From Petrocella sp. FN5 (GTDB lineage: Bacteria; Bacillota; Clostridia; Lachnospirales; Vallitaleaceae), in assembly GCF_029210395.1 (NCBI RefSeq), contig NZ_JARGDP010000003.1:1-64000 (forward strand): a stretch of 64,000 nt of DNA. The letters run 5' to 3'. Each line of letters opens with the position of its first letter. Within the stretch, counting starts at the first letter, position 1. Below are positions 34,588-43,223 of the stretch, piece after piece. The notes beneath the pieces were generated by a model that ran no database searches, was not told the origin of the DNA, and worked only from the letters and a program-made list of their open reading frames with translations. Made by a program: the position numbers and the translations under genes.

Positions 34588-36074
34588 GAATTTGTCACCT
34601 TCCTTTCAATTGCACAATTGTCACTTAATGTATCAGTTTTTCTCTTATAAGCAACTATCCTTAGGTTAGCAATTAATAAAATTATTGAATAAATAACAAT
34701 CGCAGAGAAAATATCTCCAAAAGCATTTCGTTGAAAAATTCCAATAACAGCTATGGAACTTAAGTAAAATGATTGAAAAAATAATGATTCTTGTTTCCTT
34801 ATTCTGTTCTTTTCAAGTTTAGCCAAGATTACTCCAACAATAAAATAAACTATAATTACTCCAAAAATACGGAAATTCATGTATGCTTCTAAAAGAAATG
34901 AAAATCCTGTGCTTGCTATTGCTCCTCTAGCTGCCTCAGATGGAAAGAAAATATTTCTAAACTCATAAACTATTTGCAAAGGTTTTTCCCCAGGATATAT
35001 CCAACTTGGAATAAATAGCAATATGCTTTTAATATATGTTTCTCCTAACTTAAGAATCTTCGTTCCTGAAACGTAGTATTCATTAAAATTACCAAAAGCA
35101 ACCCCAAATTCATTTTGTGAAGGCACTATAGCATTTAATATTCTGTCATTATCTGTTATTAGATTTAACAGTCCTACTATGTCATTCTGCTCAAATAAAT
35201 AATAACCTATATGTGCTCTTACACTATAAAGTATTGACAAGACGAAATATAACATTAAGGCTCCAAGAAAGATTTTAAATGGAATTCGTCTTAAGGGTCT
35301 AAAATAATATATCCCTACTACTAATATTATCGCTAAACTTACAAATGATCCTCTCCTGCCTAGAAGCGTATACAGTGCTAGAACAGTTGTAACGGGAAAT
35401 AGGAATATAAAAACCTTAAGAGGTTTATTTGCAAAGTTATATTTCCGCTTATAACCTAAATACAACGCAAAAAACACAAATGATACTGTAACCATCATTG
35501 ATCCAGGTAGAGTAAGAACCATCTGACTTAATTTACTATTATAGTATGCTTTTCCTAATGCTACAGCATTAAAGCCACCAACTCTGAGAAAATTAATAAA
35601 TTCCATAGAAAATGCAACCCAACTAAATATTATCGCTTTGTTTAAGACATCATTTAGACGTTTTTTCTTTTCTATTGTCGAAAAATGAATTTCTTCATTT
35701 TTATTATTCTTATAAAATATTATGAATCCTAAAAATAATGCTGTGTATGCAAAATTACTTAAAATCAAGAAAACTGAGGGTTCATAATTGGGGTTGAAAA
35801 TTCTATGAAGGCCTTCACCCCATATTACTGAAAAAACTCCAGAGTAAGTATATAAGAACATAAAAAAAACATAAGCCAACGTAATGTTTGAATAGTTTTT
35901 CAATATTCCTAATAATCCGATTACCATTACTAAATAGCCCATTAACGAGAAAATAAAACAAAGTTCATGCTGATTATTTATTCCCATTAATGTAGATAGC
36001 ATTGAGAAAATAATCATCACTATCAGAAATAGATATTTAACATGGCTACTTGAAGTATTTAATTTAATAATCAT
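34584..36074 (-). CDS. Wzy-type polysaccharide polymerase
   Basis: 496-residue membrane protein with about 11-12 predicted transmembrane segments and a long extracellular loop near residues 285-395 (LFEQNDIVGLLNLITDNDR to RGAIASTGFSFLLEAYMNF), the general plan of O-antigen/capsule polymerases (Wzy/EpsK class). Sequence is poorly conserved in this family, so the call rests on topology and context. It overlaps both neighbours by 4 bases, showing tight coupling with the flanking glycosyltransferases. Confidence 0.75.
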   Translation of the reverse strand: MIIKLNTSSSHVKYLFLIVMIIFSMLSTLMGINNQHELCFIFSLMGYLVMVIGLLGILKNYSNITLAYVFFMFLYTYSGVFSVIWGEGLHRIFNPNYEPSVFLILSNFAYTALFLGFIIFYKNNKNEEIHFSTIEKKKRLNDVLNKAIIFSWVAFSMEFINFLRVGGFNAVALGKAYYNSKLSQMVLTLPGSMMVTVSFVFFALYLGYKRKYNFANKPLKVFIFLFPVTTVLALYTLLGRRGSFVSLAIILVVGIYYFRPLRRIPFKIFLGALMLYFVLSILYSVRAHIGYYLFEQNDIVGLLNLITDNDRILNAIVPSQNEFGVAFGNFNEYYVSGTKILKLGETYIKSILLFIPSWIYPGEKPLQIVYEFRNIFFPSEAARGAIASTGFSFLLEAYMNFRIFGVIIVYFIVGVILAKLEKNRIRKQESLFFQSFYLSSIAVIGIFQRNAFGDIFSAIVIYSIILLIANLRIVAYKRKTDTLSDNCAIERKVTNS

Positions 36075-37135
36075 AGTTTATCACTTCCATCTTTTCCGCC
36101 TAAACACTTTGAATATATATCCAGCACTTTTTCTTTATACTTTTTCATATCTGTGTAATCAATGCTTTTTTCTTTTGCTCCTGCTGAAAGACGCTCGAAT
36201 AGTTTCTTTTGGATTATGATACTGCTAACTTTATTTGCAAAATCATCGTCATCATCACTGATATATCCATTTATGTCATCATCAATTAGTTCAACTAATC
36301 CGTCCGTTGATGTTGATACTATTGGTATGCCTAACGACAATGCTTCCAACGCTGCCATAGGGGTTCCTTCATATCTAGAACACATTATCATTACGTTTGA
36401 TTGACTTAAAACCTTGTATGGATTTGCCATAAAGCCCAAAAATTCAACTCTATCAATCACCTGATTCTTAATAAAGATTTCTTTCATTTCCTCTACCATA
36501 TTACCTTCGCCTATTATTCCGAATTTTGCGTATTTAACTTTCACTAATACTTTTGATGCAATTCTAGCTATTCTACTAGGATTTTTAGGTTCAGATAATC
36601 TACCTAAGTATACGAAATCAAAATCATATTCTATAGAATCATTCTTGACACCCTTAATAACTCTATCTTTACTAATAACATTATATAAAACTGAACATTT
36701 ATCCCTGATTAACCTTGAAAATTTAAAATCATTAACCACACTTTTGGAAACGCCGATAATATGTTTAAATTTGAATGAAGCAAGCATGTACAATATAGAT
36801 TTGAGAGATGCTTTTTTCATATCATCATGATTTCCATGAATGTGTGAAATAACTGGTATTTTTTTTGCTACCCTTACCGCTTGAATAGATGATCGGATAT
36901 CATGAGCATGAATAATATCCGGTTGATAACCCATTACAACTGACTTAATCTCAGATTTTGAAAAATTTCTTAATGGAATATATTTAACGTTTCGTTCATT
37001 TAAAGATTTTTCAATTGCCCCCATAGAGGATGAATAAGCCATTTCAATTTCTCCATCAAATCCATTTATTATTTCAACAGCAACATTTTCAGCTCCTGAT
37101 AGTCTATCGGAATTAAGCAAATGTAATACTCTCAT
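36071..37135 (-). CDS. Family 4-type glycosyltransferase
   Basis: 354-residue GT-B protein with LNSDRLSGAENVAVEIING, HAHDIRSSIQAVR, VYLGRLSEPKNPSRIARI, IIGEGNMVEEMKEIF and MCSRYEGTPMAALEALSLGIPIVST (E-x7-E motif). Likely adds one sugar of the repeat unit, with specificity not readable from sequence. Coupled to the polymerase gene by a 4-base overlap. Confidence 0.85.
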   Translation of the reverse strand: MRVLHLLNSDRLSGAENVAVEIINGFDGEIEMAYSSSMGAIEKSLNERNVKYIPLRNFSKSEIKSVVMGYQPDIIHAHDIRSSIQAVRVAKKIPVISHIHGNHDDMKKASLKSILYMLASFKFKHIIGVSKSVVNDFKFSRLIRDKCSVLYNVISKDRVIKGVKNDSIEYDFDFVYLGRLSEPKNPSRIARIASKVLVKVKYAKFGIIGEGNMVEEMKEIFIKNQVIDRVEFLGFMANPYKVLSQSNVMIMCSRYEGTPMAALEALSLGIPIVSTSTDGLVELIDDDINGYISDDDDDFANKVSSIIIQKKLFERLSAGAKEKSIDYTDMKKYKEKVLDIYSKCLGGKDGSDKL

Positions 37136-37163
37136 TTATAATCTCCTCGCATGAAAACTTTAA

Positions 37164-38270
37164 TTAAAGTAAGTTTTTGTAGATATCTCTCATCTTCTCA
37201 CTAACATTTTTTTTACTAAATTTTTTTATAGTTATTAGATTTCTATGTTTCATTTCATTTCTAAGACCAGAGTTGCTTATTATTTTTTCAATTGAAATAG
37301 CACAACTTTCAGTATTTTTCGGTTTAAAAAGTAATCCATTATCATTCGATTCAATGAGGTCAACATTTCCTCTGATTTGTGAAGCGACAATAGGTAATCC
37401 AGATGCCATTGCTTCCATTAAAGATACTGAAAGTCCTTCTCTATATGATGGGAAGGCAAATAAATCTGCGGCTTGATATATTTCATCTAAATCATTTCTA
37501 AACCCAAGCAACTTCACTTGATTTGATAATCCTAATTCTTGAATTAGATCATTTAAGTAATTCTCCAGTATTCCTTTCCCACAAATCAGATATAAGACAT
37601 CCTTATTCGCAATTTTTGATATCGCTCTAATGACTGCTTCATGATTCTTATTTCTATTAAGTTCACCAACAGATAAAATTACAAATGAATTTTCAGGAAT
37701 ATTTAGTTCACTTCTTTTTTTAGTCCTTATCCTCTTATCTTCAGAAAATTTACTCGAATCAACACCAATTCCTGGTATGTATTCTACCCTACAAGTTTTA
37801 AAGGAATTAGCTCTGTCAAAGTCTTCTTTGTTGATTGTGATTAAAATATCCGTATATCTAGAAAGCCACTTTTCAATTGGATAATATAGTAGCCAGTTAA
37901 TAATCGGTGCTCCCTTGTAAAAGTGAAACCCGTGTGCTGTATAAATTACATTTTTCAATTTTATAGATCTAGCTACTAGCCTAGCTAAAACACTTCCCAT
38001 TGGTGAATGACAATGGACAGCATCAAAGTTCTCAGATTTCATTATCGTTTTTAATTGTTTATAAGCCTTAATATTTTTCAAGGAGAATGGTGACCTTTGA
38101 ATATCGAAATGATGTCTTACAATATCAATTTTATCCAATCTTTCATTAATATCTTCAAAGTTCGCAGCACCATGAACTTCATATCCCAACGATTTGAGAA
38201 CTTCAATATTTCCTTGTTCAAATAAATAGAACTGTCTACTTACAGTAGACACAATTAATATCTTTTTCAT
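37164..38270 (-). CDS. Family 4 glycosyltransferase, EpsD-like
   Basis: 368-residue GT-B enzyme: STVSRQFYLFEQGNIEVLKS, HCHSPMGSVLARLVARSI, YTAHGFHFYKGAP, VGELNRNKNHEAVIRAI, CGKGILENYL and FPSYREGLSVSLMEAMASG (E-x7-E). The HGFHFYKGA and N-terminal pattern is the one seen in EpsD/PglA-like enzymes that add the second sugar onto the undecaprenyl-linked primer. That fits its place three genes after the priming transferase. Confidence 0.85.
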   Translation of the reverse strand: MKKILIVSTVSRQFYLFEQGNIEVLKSLGYEVHGAANFEDINERLDKIDIVRHHFDIQRSPFSLKNIKAYKQLKTIMKSENFDAVHCHSPMGSVLARLVARSIKLKNVIYTAHGFHFYKGAPIINWLLYYPIEKWLSRYTDILITINKEDFDRANSFKTCRVEYIPGIGVDSSKFSEDKRIRTKKRSELNIPENSFVILSVGELNRNKNHEAVIRAISKIANKDVLYLICGKGILENYLNDLIQELGLSNQVKLLGFRNDLDEIYQAADLFAFPSYREGLSVSLMEAMASGLPIVASQIRGNVDLIESNDNGLLFKPKNTESCAISIEKIISNSGLRNEMKHRNLITIKKFSKKNVSEKMRDIYKNLL

Positions 38271-38289
38271 ATTGACACACCCATCGTCA

Positions 38290-39216
38290 TCATCTTTTTC
38301 CTAATGTTACTCTTATACTTGATATAAATTCATCAGCCTTAATGTTTTGCTGCTCTTCAGTCGCAATATCTTTTATAAGTATGGCTCCTTCACCACAAAG
38401 AACTACTACACCACTATCTTTGATAATCTTTATAACCTTGCCAGGGATAATCCCTTCATATTTCGGAATTTCATATTCTTCACAAGACCAAATAATCACC
38501 CTTTTACCATCAAGAAATGTAAACGCTCCAGGAAAAGGGTATGTTAATGCACGTACAAAATTATAAATTCTTCTTGAATCCCAGTTCCAATCAATAAGTC
38601 CATCCTCTGGATTTCTTGCGCATGTGTAAGTAGCTTTTGATTCATCTTGTTTTTTAGGTTGGAAACTTTTGCTTTCAATAAGCGGTATTGCCTCTTTCAT
38701 CATTCCCGTGAATGCTACTATGCATTTTTCATATAATGAATTTATATCATCCAAATTATCTATTTTTACTTTTCTACTAGCAATAATGTCACCATTATCC
38801 ACCTTCTCATCAAGATAAAAAAGATTTACAGCTGTTTCATCTTCACCATTAATTAAAACCCAATTTAATGGTGCAAAGCCTCTATATCTTGGTAAAGGTG
38901 AAAAATGAGTTCCAAGTGCTGATATTGAAGCTTTTTTTATTGCCAACTCACTGATCATTCTTCTATATCCAAAACTCATGACATAGTCAAATGCATCTAT
39001 CTCCTCTATTGTGTTTTGAATCTCTCTGTTACCAGCGTTTATACTAAAAGGTATTTTATAAATCTCACAATGGTCTTTAGACTTTGCATAATATTTTTCA
39101 TGTTCGTGTTCATGTTCCTTTTCTATAAAAACATGCTCTATATGACAATTTAACTCAGTTAAAATTTTTATTGCTTCATAACCTAATTTGCTTCCTATAA
39201 ATAGTACATATTTCAT
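38290..39216 (-). CDS. Sugar N-formyltransferase
   Basis: 308 residues of the methionyl-tRNA formyltransferase-like fold, with GTHFSPLPRYRGFAPLNWVL (about 105-125), FYLDEKVDNGDI (catalytic Asp in context) and an Fmt C-terminal-like domain. Transfers formyl from N10-formyl-tetrahydrofolate to an amino sugar, matching the aminotransferase two genes upstream. The active-site triad is Asn-x-His ... Asp in ArnA; here the Asn position is Gly (GTH), a variant I see as consistent with other sugar formyltransferase subfamilies but worth checking. Confidence 0.78.
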   Translation of the reverse strand: MKYVLFIGSKLGYEAIKILTELNCHIEHVFIEKEHEHEHEKYYAKSKDHCEIYKIPFSINAGNREIQNTIEEIDAFDYVMSFGYRRMISELAIKKASISALGTHFSPLPRYRGFAPLNWVLINGEDETAVNLFYLDEKVDNGDIIASRKVKIDNLDDINSLYEKCIVAFTGMMKEAIPLIESKSFQPKKQDESKATYTCARNPEDGLIDWNWDSRRIYNFVRALTYPFPGAFTFLDGKRVIIWSCEEYEIPKYEGIIPGKVIKIIKDSGVVVLCGEGAILIKDIATEEQQNIKADEFISSIRVTLGKR

Positions 39217-39229
39217 TTAATCATTCCTC

Positions 39230-39850
39230 TTAATTTTTGTAGGTAACTTTATCTTCATTCTTTGCAACAACAAACACATCTTCCCTTTTTAGAACCGACA
39301 CTGCAGTCTTAAAGAACACTTTGATATCCATCCACATCGTCAAATGATCAATGTAGTAAATATCATTCTTGATTCTTTCTTTCCAAGGAACTGTATTTCT
39401 AAAATATGCTTGGTTATAACCTGTAACACCTGGTCTTATCTCAAGCTTTCTAGCTTCATTTCCTTCATATAGTTCCATATGCTCAGGAAGATCTGGTCTA
39501 GGGCCAATGATGCTCATATCACCTTTGATGATATTAAGAAGCTGAGGCGTTTCATCAATACTAGTCTTTCTAATGAACTTACCTATTTTCGTTAGCCTTG
39601 GATCATCTTCCGCATTGAATGTAGAGCCATCTTCATTACGCAAATCAGGTGCGTTCATTTTCATGGACCTGAACTTATACATTTTAAATATCTTGCCATC
39701 CTTACCTAAGCGAGGCGCGTTATAGAAGATCGATCCTTTATCCTGAAAATAGATCATCGGACCGACTACAACTAAAATAATCAACCAGAATGGAAGTGCT
39801 ATGATTGCTAATACTAAATCGAACATTCTCTTAAAAAAATTACGATACAC
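39230..39850 (-). CDS. Priming sugar-phosphate transferase (EpsL/PglC-like)
   Basis: 206-residue monotopic phosphoglycosyl transferase: one N-terminal membrane segment (residues 7-31), then YKFRSMKMNAPDLRNEDGS, FIRKTSIDETPQLLNIIKGD and GPRPDLPEH (the Asp-Glu catalytic pair region). It starts assembly by attaching the first sugar phosphate to undecaprenyl phosphate. The short form without the extra N-terminal helices matches PglC/EpsL. Its partners are the aminotransferase 12 bases upstream and the acyltransferase gene farther up. Confidence 0.9.
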   Translation of the reverse strand: MYRNFFKRMFDLVLAIIALPFWLIILVVVGPMIYFQDKGSIFYNAPRLGKDGKIFKMYKFRSMKMNAPDLRNEDGSTFNAEDDPRLTKIGKFIRKTSIDETPQLLNIIKGDMSIIGPRPDLPEHMELYEGNEARKLEIRPGVTGYNQAYFRNTVPWKERIKNDIYYIDHLTMWMDIKVFFKTAVSVLKREDVFVVAKNEDKVTYKN

Positions 39851-39862
39851 ACCTTCACCCCA

Positions 39863-41077
39863 TTACTTAAGTTCATCTAATGATTCTTTTAATCTACCAA
39901 CCACATACTCAATGTCCTCATCAGTCAATAAGGTATGAAGTGGCAGTGTAATCTCATTCTTATACATATCAAATGCATTTGGATAATCTTCCATCTTAAA
40001 TCCTAAGTTCTTATAAGCAGAGTGCATCGGAAGTGGTTTGTAGTGAACATTTGTAGAAACACCCTTCTCAGCCATCTTCGTAATAATATCGTTTCTGAAA
40101 GCTTCATCTTTCCCATTAAGTCTTAGCAAGTAAAGGTGACCACAAGATTGATATGTCTCGTCATAGTGCTTCATAGACGTTACATCTAATTGGCTCAATA
40201 AAGCATCATACTTTTCAATGATTTCTTTTCTTCTACCAAGAATCTCTGGATATCTTTTGAACTGTGCAAGTCCAAGAGATGCCATAATATCGGTCATGTT
40301 ACATTTATAGTTTGGAGCCACGATGTCATACTCCCAAGCACCGAGTTTAGTCTTAGCCAGTGCATCCTTTGATTGGCCATGAAGGGAAAGAAGCATATAC
40401 TGTTTATAAATCTCTTCATTATCAAAGCCATCAATATCTTTCCACGTAACCATCCCACCTTCAGCTGTAGTTAAATTCTTTACTGCATGAAAAGAGAAAG
40501 ATGTGAAGTCAGCAACTTCGCCACTCATCTTTCCTTTATATGTAGCTCCTATTGAATGAGCTGCGTCTGCAACAACAACAACCCTACTAAATGCTTTTTG
40601 AAGTTTGTTCGATGGATTGAATAGTTCCTTCTTGCTCTCTACAGCTTTGAAAATTCTATCGTAGTCACACATCACACCAGCGATATCGACTGGAATGATG
40701 GCTTTTGTATTTTCTGTAAAAGCATCAGCAATCCCATCATAATCAATATGGAAAGAGTCCTTTCCTGAGTCTACAAGAACGACTTTTGCTCCCACGTGAG
40801 TGATAACACTAGCAGATGCAGAATAAGTATACGCACAGGTAATGACTTCATCTCCTGGTCCAACACCAAGAAGTCTTAAAGTCATCTCCATTGCTGCTGT
40901 TGCTGAATTGAGTGCAACTGCTTTAGATGTATTGCAATACTCAGCAATTTGCTTTTCGAATAATTTAGTTTTAGGACCTGTTGTAATCCAACCAGACTTT
41001 AAAGTATCTACTACTTCATTGATCTCTTCATCTGAAATATCTGGTGGTGAAAATGGAATGCTTCTCAATTCAGTCAT
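39863..41077 (-). CDS. PLP-dependent nucleotide-sugar aminotransferase (EpsN/PglE class)
   Basis: 404-residue DegT/DnrJ/EryC1 family enzyme. The PLP lysine is in FTSFSFHAVKNLTTAEGGMV (about residue 202); other landmarks are ALNSATAAMEMTLRLLG, TYSASASVITHVGAKVV and VVADAAHSIGATYKGK. It makes a 4-amino sugar nucleotide, for example UDP-4-amino-6-deoxy-GlcNAc, which the NeuD/PglD-like enzyme could acetylate or the formyltransferase formylate. The matching dehydratase is not in the window. Confidence 0.88.
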   Translation of the reverse strand: MTELRSIPFSPPDISDEEINEVVDTLKSGWITTGPKTKLFEKQIAEYCNTSKAVALNSATAAMEMTLRLLGVGPGDEVITCAYTYSASASVITHVGAKVVLVDSGKDSFHIDYDGIADAFTENTKAIIPVDIAGVMCDYDRIFKAVESKKELFNPSNKLQKAFSRVVVVADAAHSIGATYKGKMSGEVADFTSFSFHAVKNLTTAEGGMVTWKDIDGFDNEEIYKQYMLLSLHGQSKDALAKTKLGAWEYDIVAPNYKCNMTDIMASLGLAQFKRYPEILGRRKEIIEKYDALLSQLDVTSMKHYDETYQSCGHLYLLRLNGKDEAFRNDIITKMAEKGVSTNVHYKPLPMHSAYKNLGFKMEDYPNAFDMYKNEITLPLHTLLTDEDIEYVVGRLKESLDELK

Positions 41078-41189
41078 CTTATTCGCCCTCTCTTAAATAG
41101 TTTCTTTAGTGTTTTTCATCTATATAATGTATAGGTGTTTATGTGTACAACACCTCAATTTTCTAATTTATGTAGTCTGGTTGACCTTT

Positions 41190-41295
41190 CAAAATGTACA
41201 TTTTTGCTTTTCTGTTGGAACTATTGATTTCACAGGGCTAAGGCCTCTTTATCCTTTCACCATACTCACGTCGGGCAAAAAAAGATTCGAATCCT
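41190..41295 (-). ncRNA. Candidate EAR (epsC)-like antitermination RNA in the polysaccharide operon
   Basis: Between the prepilin and aminotransferase genes, minus strand. A closing helix pairs TTTTTGC (RNA 5' side, window 41275-41284) with GCAAAAA (41201-41207). Inside are GGC-CTTA-GCC and a GGATAAAGAGGCC stretch. Just upstream GATTCGAATC plus a U run looks like a terminator overlapping the helix. Size (about 85-105 bases), place (inside an EPS operon before the biosynthetic genes) and the terminator overlap recall the EAR element of Bacillus eps operons. I could not run a covariance search. Confidence 0.45.
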
Positions 41296-41335
41296 TATAT
41301 TATGCTACATATTGTGTTTGAGAGAATAGGACTCA

Positions 41336-41722
41336 CTATATATATGGGATTTCTTCTGTCTCATCATCCGAGGATTCTTTACCAGAATGTTTTCCACATT
41401 TTATAGTTCCATTCTTATAAGAAATCGTTCCATTAGATGGACAAATTTGTCCATAACTTTCTTCATACTCGAGCCTAAAATAACTTAAGATATTTTCAGA
41501 ATGGTCTTTTTCATTTTTTTCTAAATAGATTTCATAATACTTTTCAAACTGCACTATGTTTAAATTACAAACAGACCTTCTTGTAGTCTCTACATATTTA
41601 CTAATGTTAGGAATTGCAATTGCTAAAATAATTGCTAAAATGGCAATAACAATAATTAACTCTATTAACGAAAATCCATCTTTGCTTCTTATACCAATTG
41701 ATATGTCACTTTTATTACGCAT
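41336..41722 (-). CDS. Lone type IV prepilin-like protein
   Basis: 128 residues with a class III-like N-terminal signature: a 16-residue basic leader, then the cleavage site KDG|FSLIELIIVIAILAII with Phe at +1 and Glu at +5, and a hydrophobic N-terminal helix. The C-terminal domain has two cysteines (CPSNGTISYKNGTIKC) that may form the pilin disulphide loop, and an acidic tail. No pilus assembly gene for type IVa lies nearby; the A24 peptidase of the conjugation module could in principle process it. Sits 22 bases after the acyltransferase gene. Confidence 0.75.
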   Translation of the reverse strand: MRNKSDISIGIRSKDGFSLIELIIVIAILAIILAIAIPNISKYVETTRRSVCNLNIVQFEKYYEIYLEKNEKDHSENILSYFRLEYEESYGQICPSNGTISYKNGTIKCGKHSGKESSDDETEEIPYI

Positions 41723-41744
41723 AATCTAACCATTAAATTTCTAC

Positions 41745-42290
41745 TTAAAATCCTTTTGATTTTATGAAATCTTCCGAAGAAGGCAAATCATCTTTGGTAA
41801 TAATTGTCCCACTCTCAATTTTACTATTTCCTAAGACGAGACAATGTGATTTCACAATAGCCCCACAATCAACATGGGTACCAAACCCAATAAAACTATC
41901 ATGATCTATGATAGAACCAGCACTTATAATACAACCTTTTTCAACAACCACATTTGCATTTATTATTGCGCCTAAAGTAACGATTGATCCTGGATATATT
42001 GATGTTGAAGAACTAACCATTGCTTTAGGATGTATTAGTACAGGTATGTTAAAACCAAGTTCTTCTGCTTTTTTAATCCATTGCATTCTTATCTTATTAT
42101 TGCCAATAGCAATAAATGCATATCTATATTCTTTAGAAAAGCTTTCAATTTCATTTAGTTTTCCAATAGCTTTTTCTAACTGATCATCTAAAAATTCAAT
42201 ATTATCAAAGATCTCCATAGCCTCAGCGGTCTCCTTGACAACGTGACCATGGCCTCCGGCACCTAGTATTAACAAATTCTTTTTCATCAT
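41745..42290 (-). CDS. NeuD/PglD-like sugar acyltransferase
   Basis: About 181 residues from ATG 42290, five bases after GAGGT; the GTG at 42311 has a poorer site. An N-terminal nucleotide-sugar-binding fold (LILGAGGHGHVVKETAEAM) is followed by left-handed beta-helix hexapeptide repeats (VSSSTSIYPGSIVTLGAIINANVVVEKGCIISAGSI... in several turns) with the catalytic His near DHDSFIGFGTHVDCG. It probably acetylates the 4-amino sugar made by the cluster's aminotransferase, as PglD does for bacillosamine. Confidence 0.82.
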   Translation of the reverse strand: MMKKNLLILGAGGHGHVVKETAEAMEIFDNIEFLDDQLEKAIGKLNEIESFSKEYRYAFIAIGNNKIRMQWIKKAEELGFNIPVLIHPKAMVSSSTSIYPGSIVTLGAIINANVVVEKGCIISAGSIIDHDSFIGFGTHVDCGAIVKSHCLVLGNSKIESGTIITKDDLPSSEDFIKSKGF

Positions 42291-42446
42291 GAAAACCTCA
42301 CAGTTTTTCACTCTATCCTTTTAGACATAGCTTCGCCCATTCACAGTCACGCTGCTAACTCAAGCTCACTATGTCCTCTAATTATTTATATAGGGCCGAA
42401 ACACCTAATTAATAACTTCGATTTTTTAAGTATCAATTCAAACCAT

Positions 42447-43013
42447 TTATAATTTCTCAGCTAAATTTACAATGTTCAAATTATCAACAATTTCATATTC
42501 CTTCAAGATTTCCTCATTTACAGTCATGTGTACTAATACTGGAGACTTAAAATTCTTTATTTCATTTCTATTTTTTTTGTTAAGGACATTAACACTCGCT
42601 TGGTTCTGCTTAGAATTAAATTCAGTTACCGCAATACCCATTATTTCTGCCATTTCATCTTCACCTAACAAAACAAAAATAGCATCGTGTTCCTGATCTA
42701 ATGCTTGAAAAATAGTTTTGATCTTTTCTTTAGTTTCAAAAATTGCTCTATAATGTCCTTTTAGGTAACTCACTGTTTTTTTTGCTTTTTCCATCATACC
42801 TATTGGCGTTAACATATAAAACACTTGTTTTTGAGACACCTGGGTCATTTTTATTAAACCTTCTTTTATCATTTTATTAACAAGTACATTAACCGTGCTT
42901 ACAGAAATACCAAGTTTTTTTGAAAGTTCACGTTGAGTAACATTTTCATTTTCAACGATTTCTGACATTATGGTATATTCATTGTCTGAAAAAATACTCT
43001 TACTATCTGCCAA
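42447..43013 (-). CDS. MarR-family regulator of the polysaccharide cluster
   Basis: About 188 residues from TTG 43013, six bases after AGAGGAG; the longer frame from 43121 runs through the promoter. A winged helix-turn-helix is clear (NENVTQRELSKKLGISVSTVNVLVNKMIKEGLI, about 25-57), as in MarR-type regulators associated with EPS clusters. The C-terminal extension (about 90-188) is of unknown function and might sense a sugar or nucleotide. It is transcribed toward the polysaccharide genes from a strong promoter with a palindrome, suggesting autoregulation. Confidence 0.75.
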   Translation of the reverse strand: MADSKSIFSDNEYTIMSEIVENENVTQRELSKKLGISVSTVNVLVNKMIKEGLIKMTQVSQKQVFYMLTPIGMMEKAKKTVSYLKGHYRAIFETKEKIKTIFQALDQEHDAIFVLLGEDEMAEIMGIAVTEFNSKQNQASVNVLNKKNRNEIKNFKSPVLVHMTVNEEILKEYEIVDNLNIVNLAEKL

Positions 43014-43067
43014 TTTAATCTCCTCTTTCAAACTACTCAAACTAAAAATGTATAATAGAATACCACA

Positions 43068-43121
43068 GTTCGCGTTCCGAACACCATAAGTAGTATAACT
43101 TTTTTTGAGTGTTTCTGTCAA
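43068..43121 (-). promoter_or_regulatory. Promoter and palindrome upstream of the MarR regulator
   Basis: On the minus strand TTGACA (43116-43121) and TATACT (43092-43097) are 18 bases apart. Just downstream GTTCG-N5-CGAAC (43068-43082) forms a palindrome over the likely start site, a good candidate operator for the MarR-type protein itself. Confidence 0.65.
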
Positions 43122-43223
43122 CCCAATTCACTCATTTAATTTAAAAAGTTTTAAGTATATTAGCATCCTGCTTTAAATATTAAACTTTATTTTTCAATAT
43201 CCCTTAATAATAGAGTGTTAAGT

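Noticed and set aside
41281-41292. GATTCGAATCC resembling a tRNA T-arm
   Set aside because: No acceptor, D-arm or anticodon arm around it; it belongs to the hairpin beside the EAR-like region.
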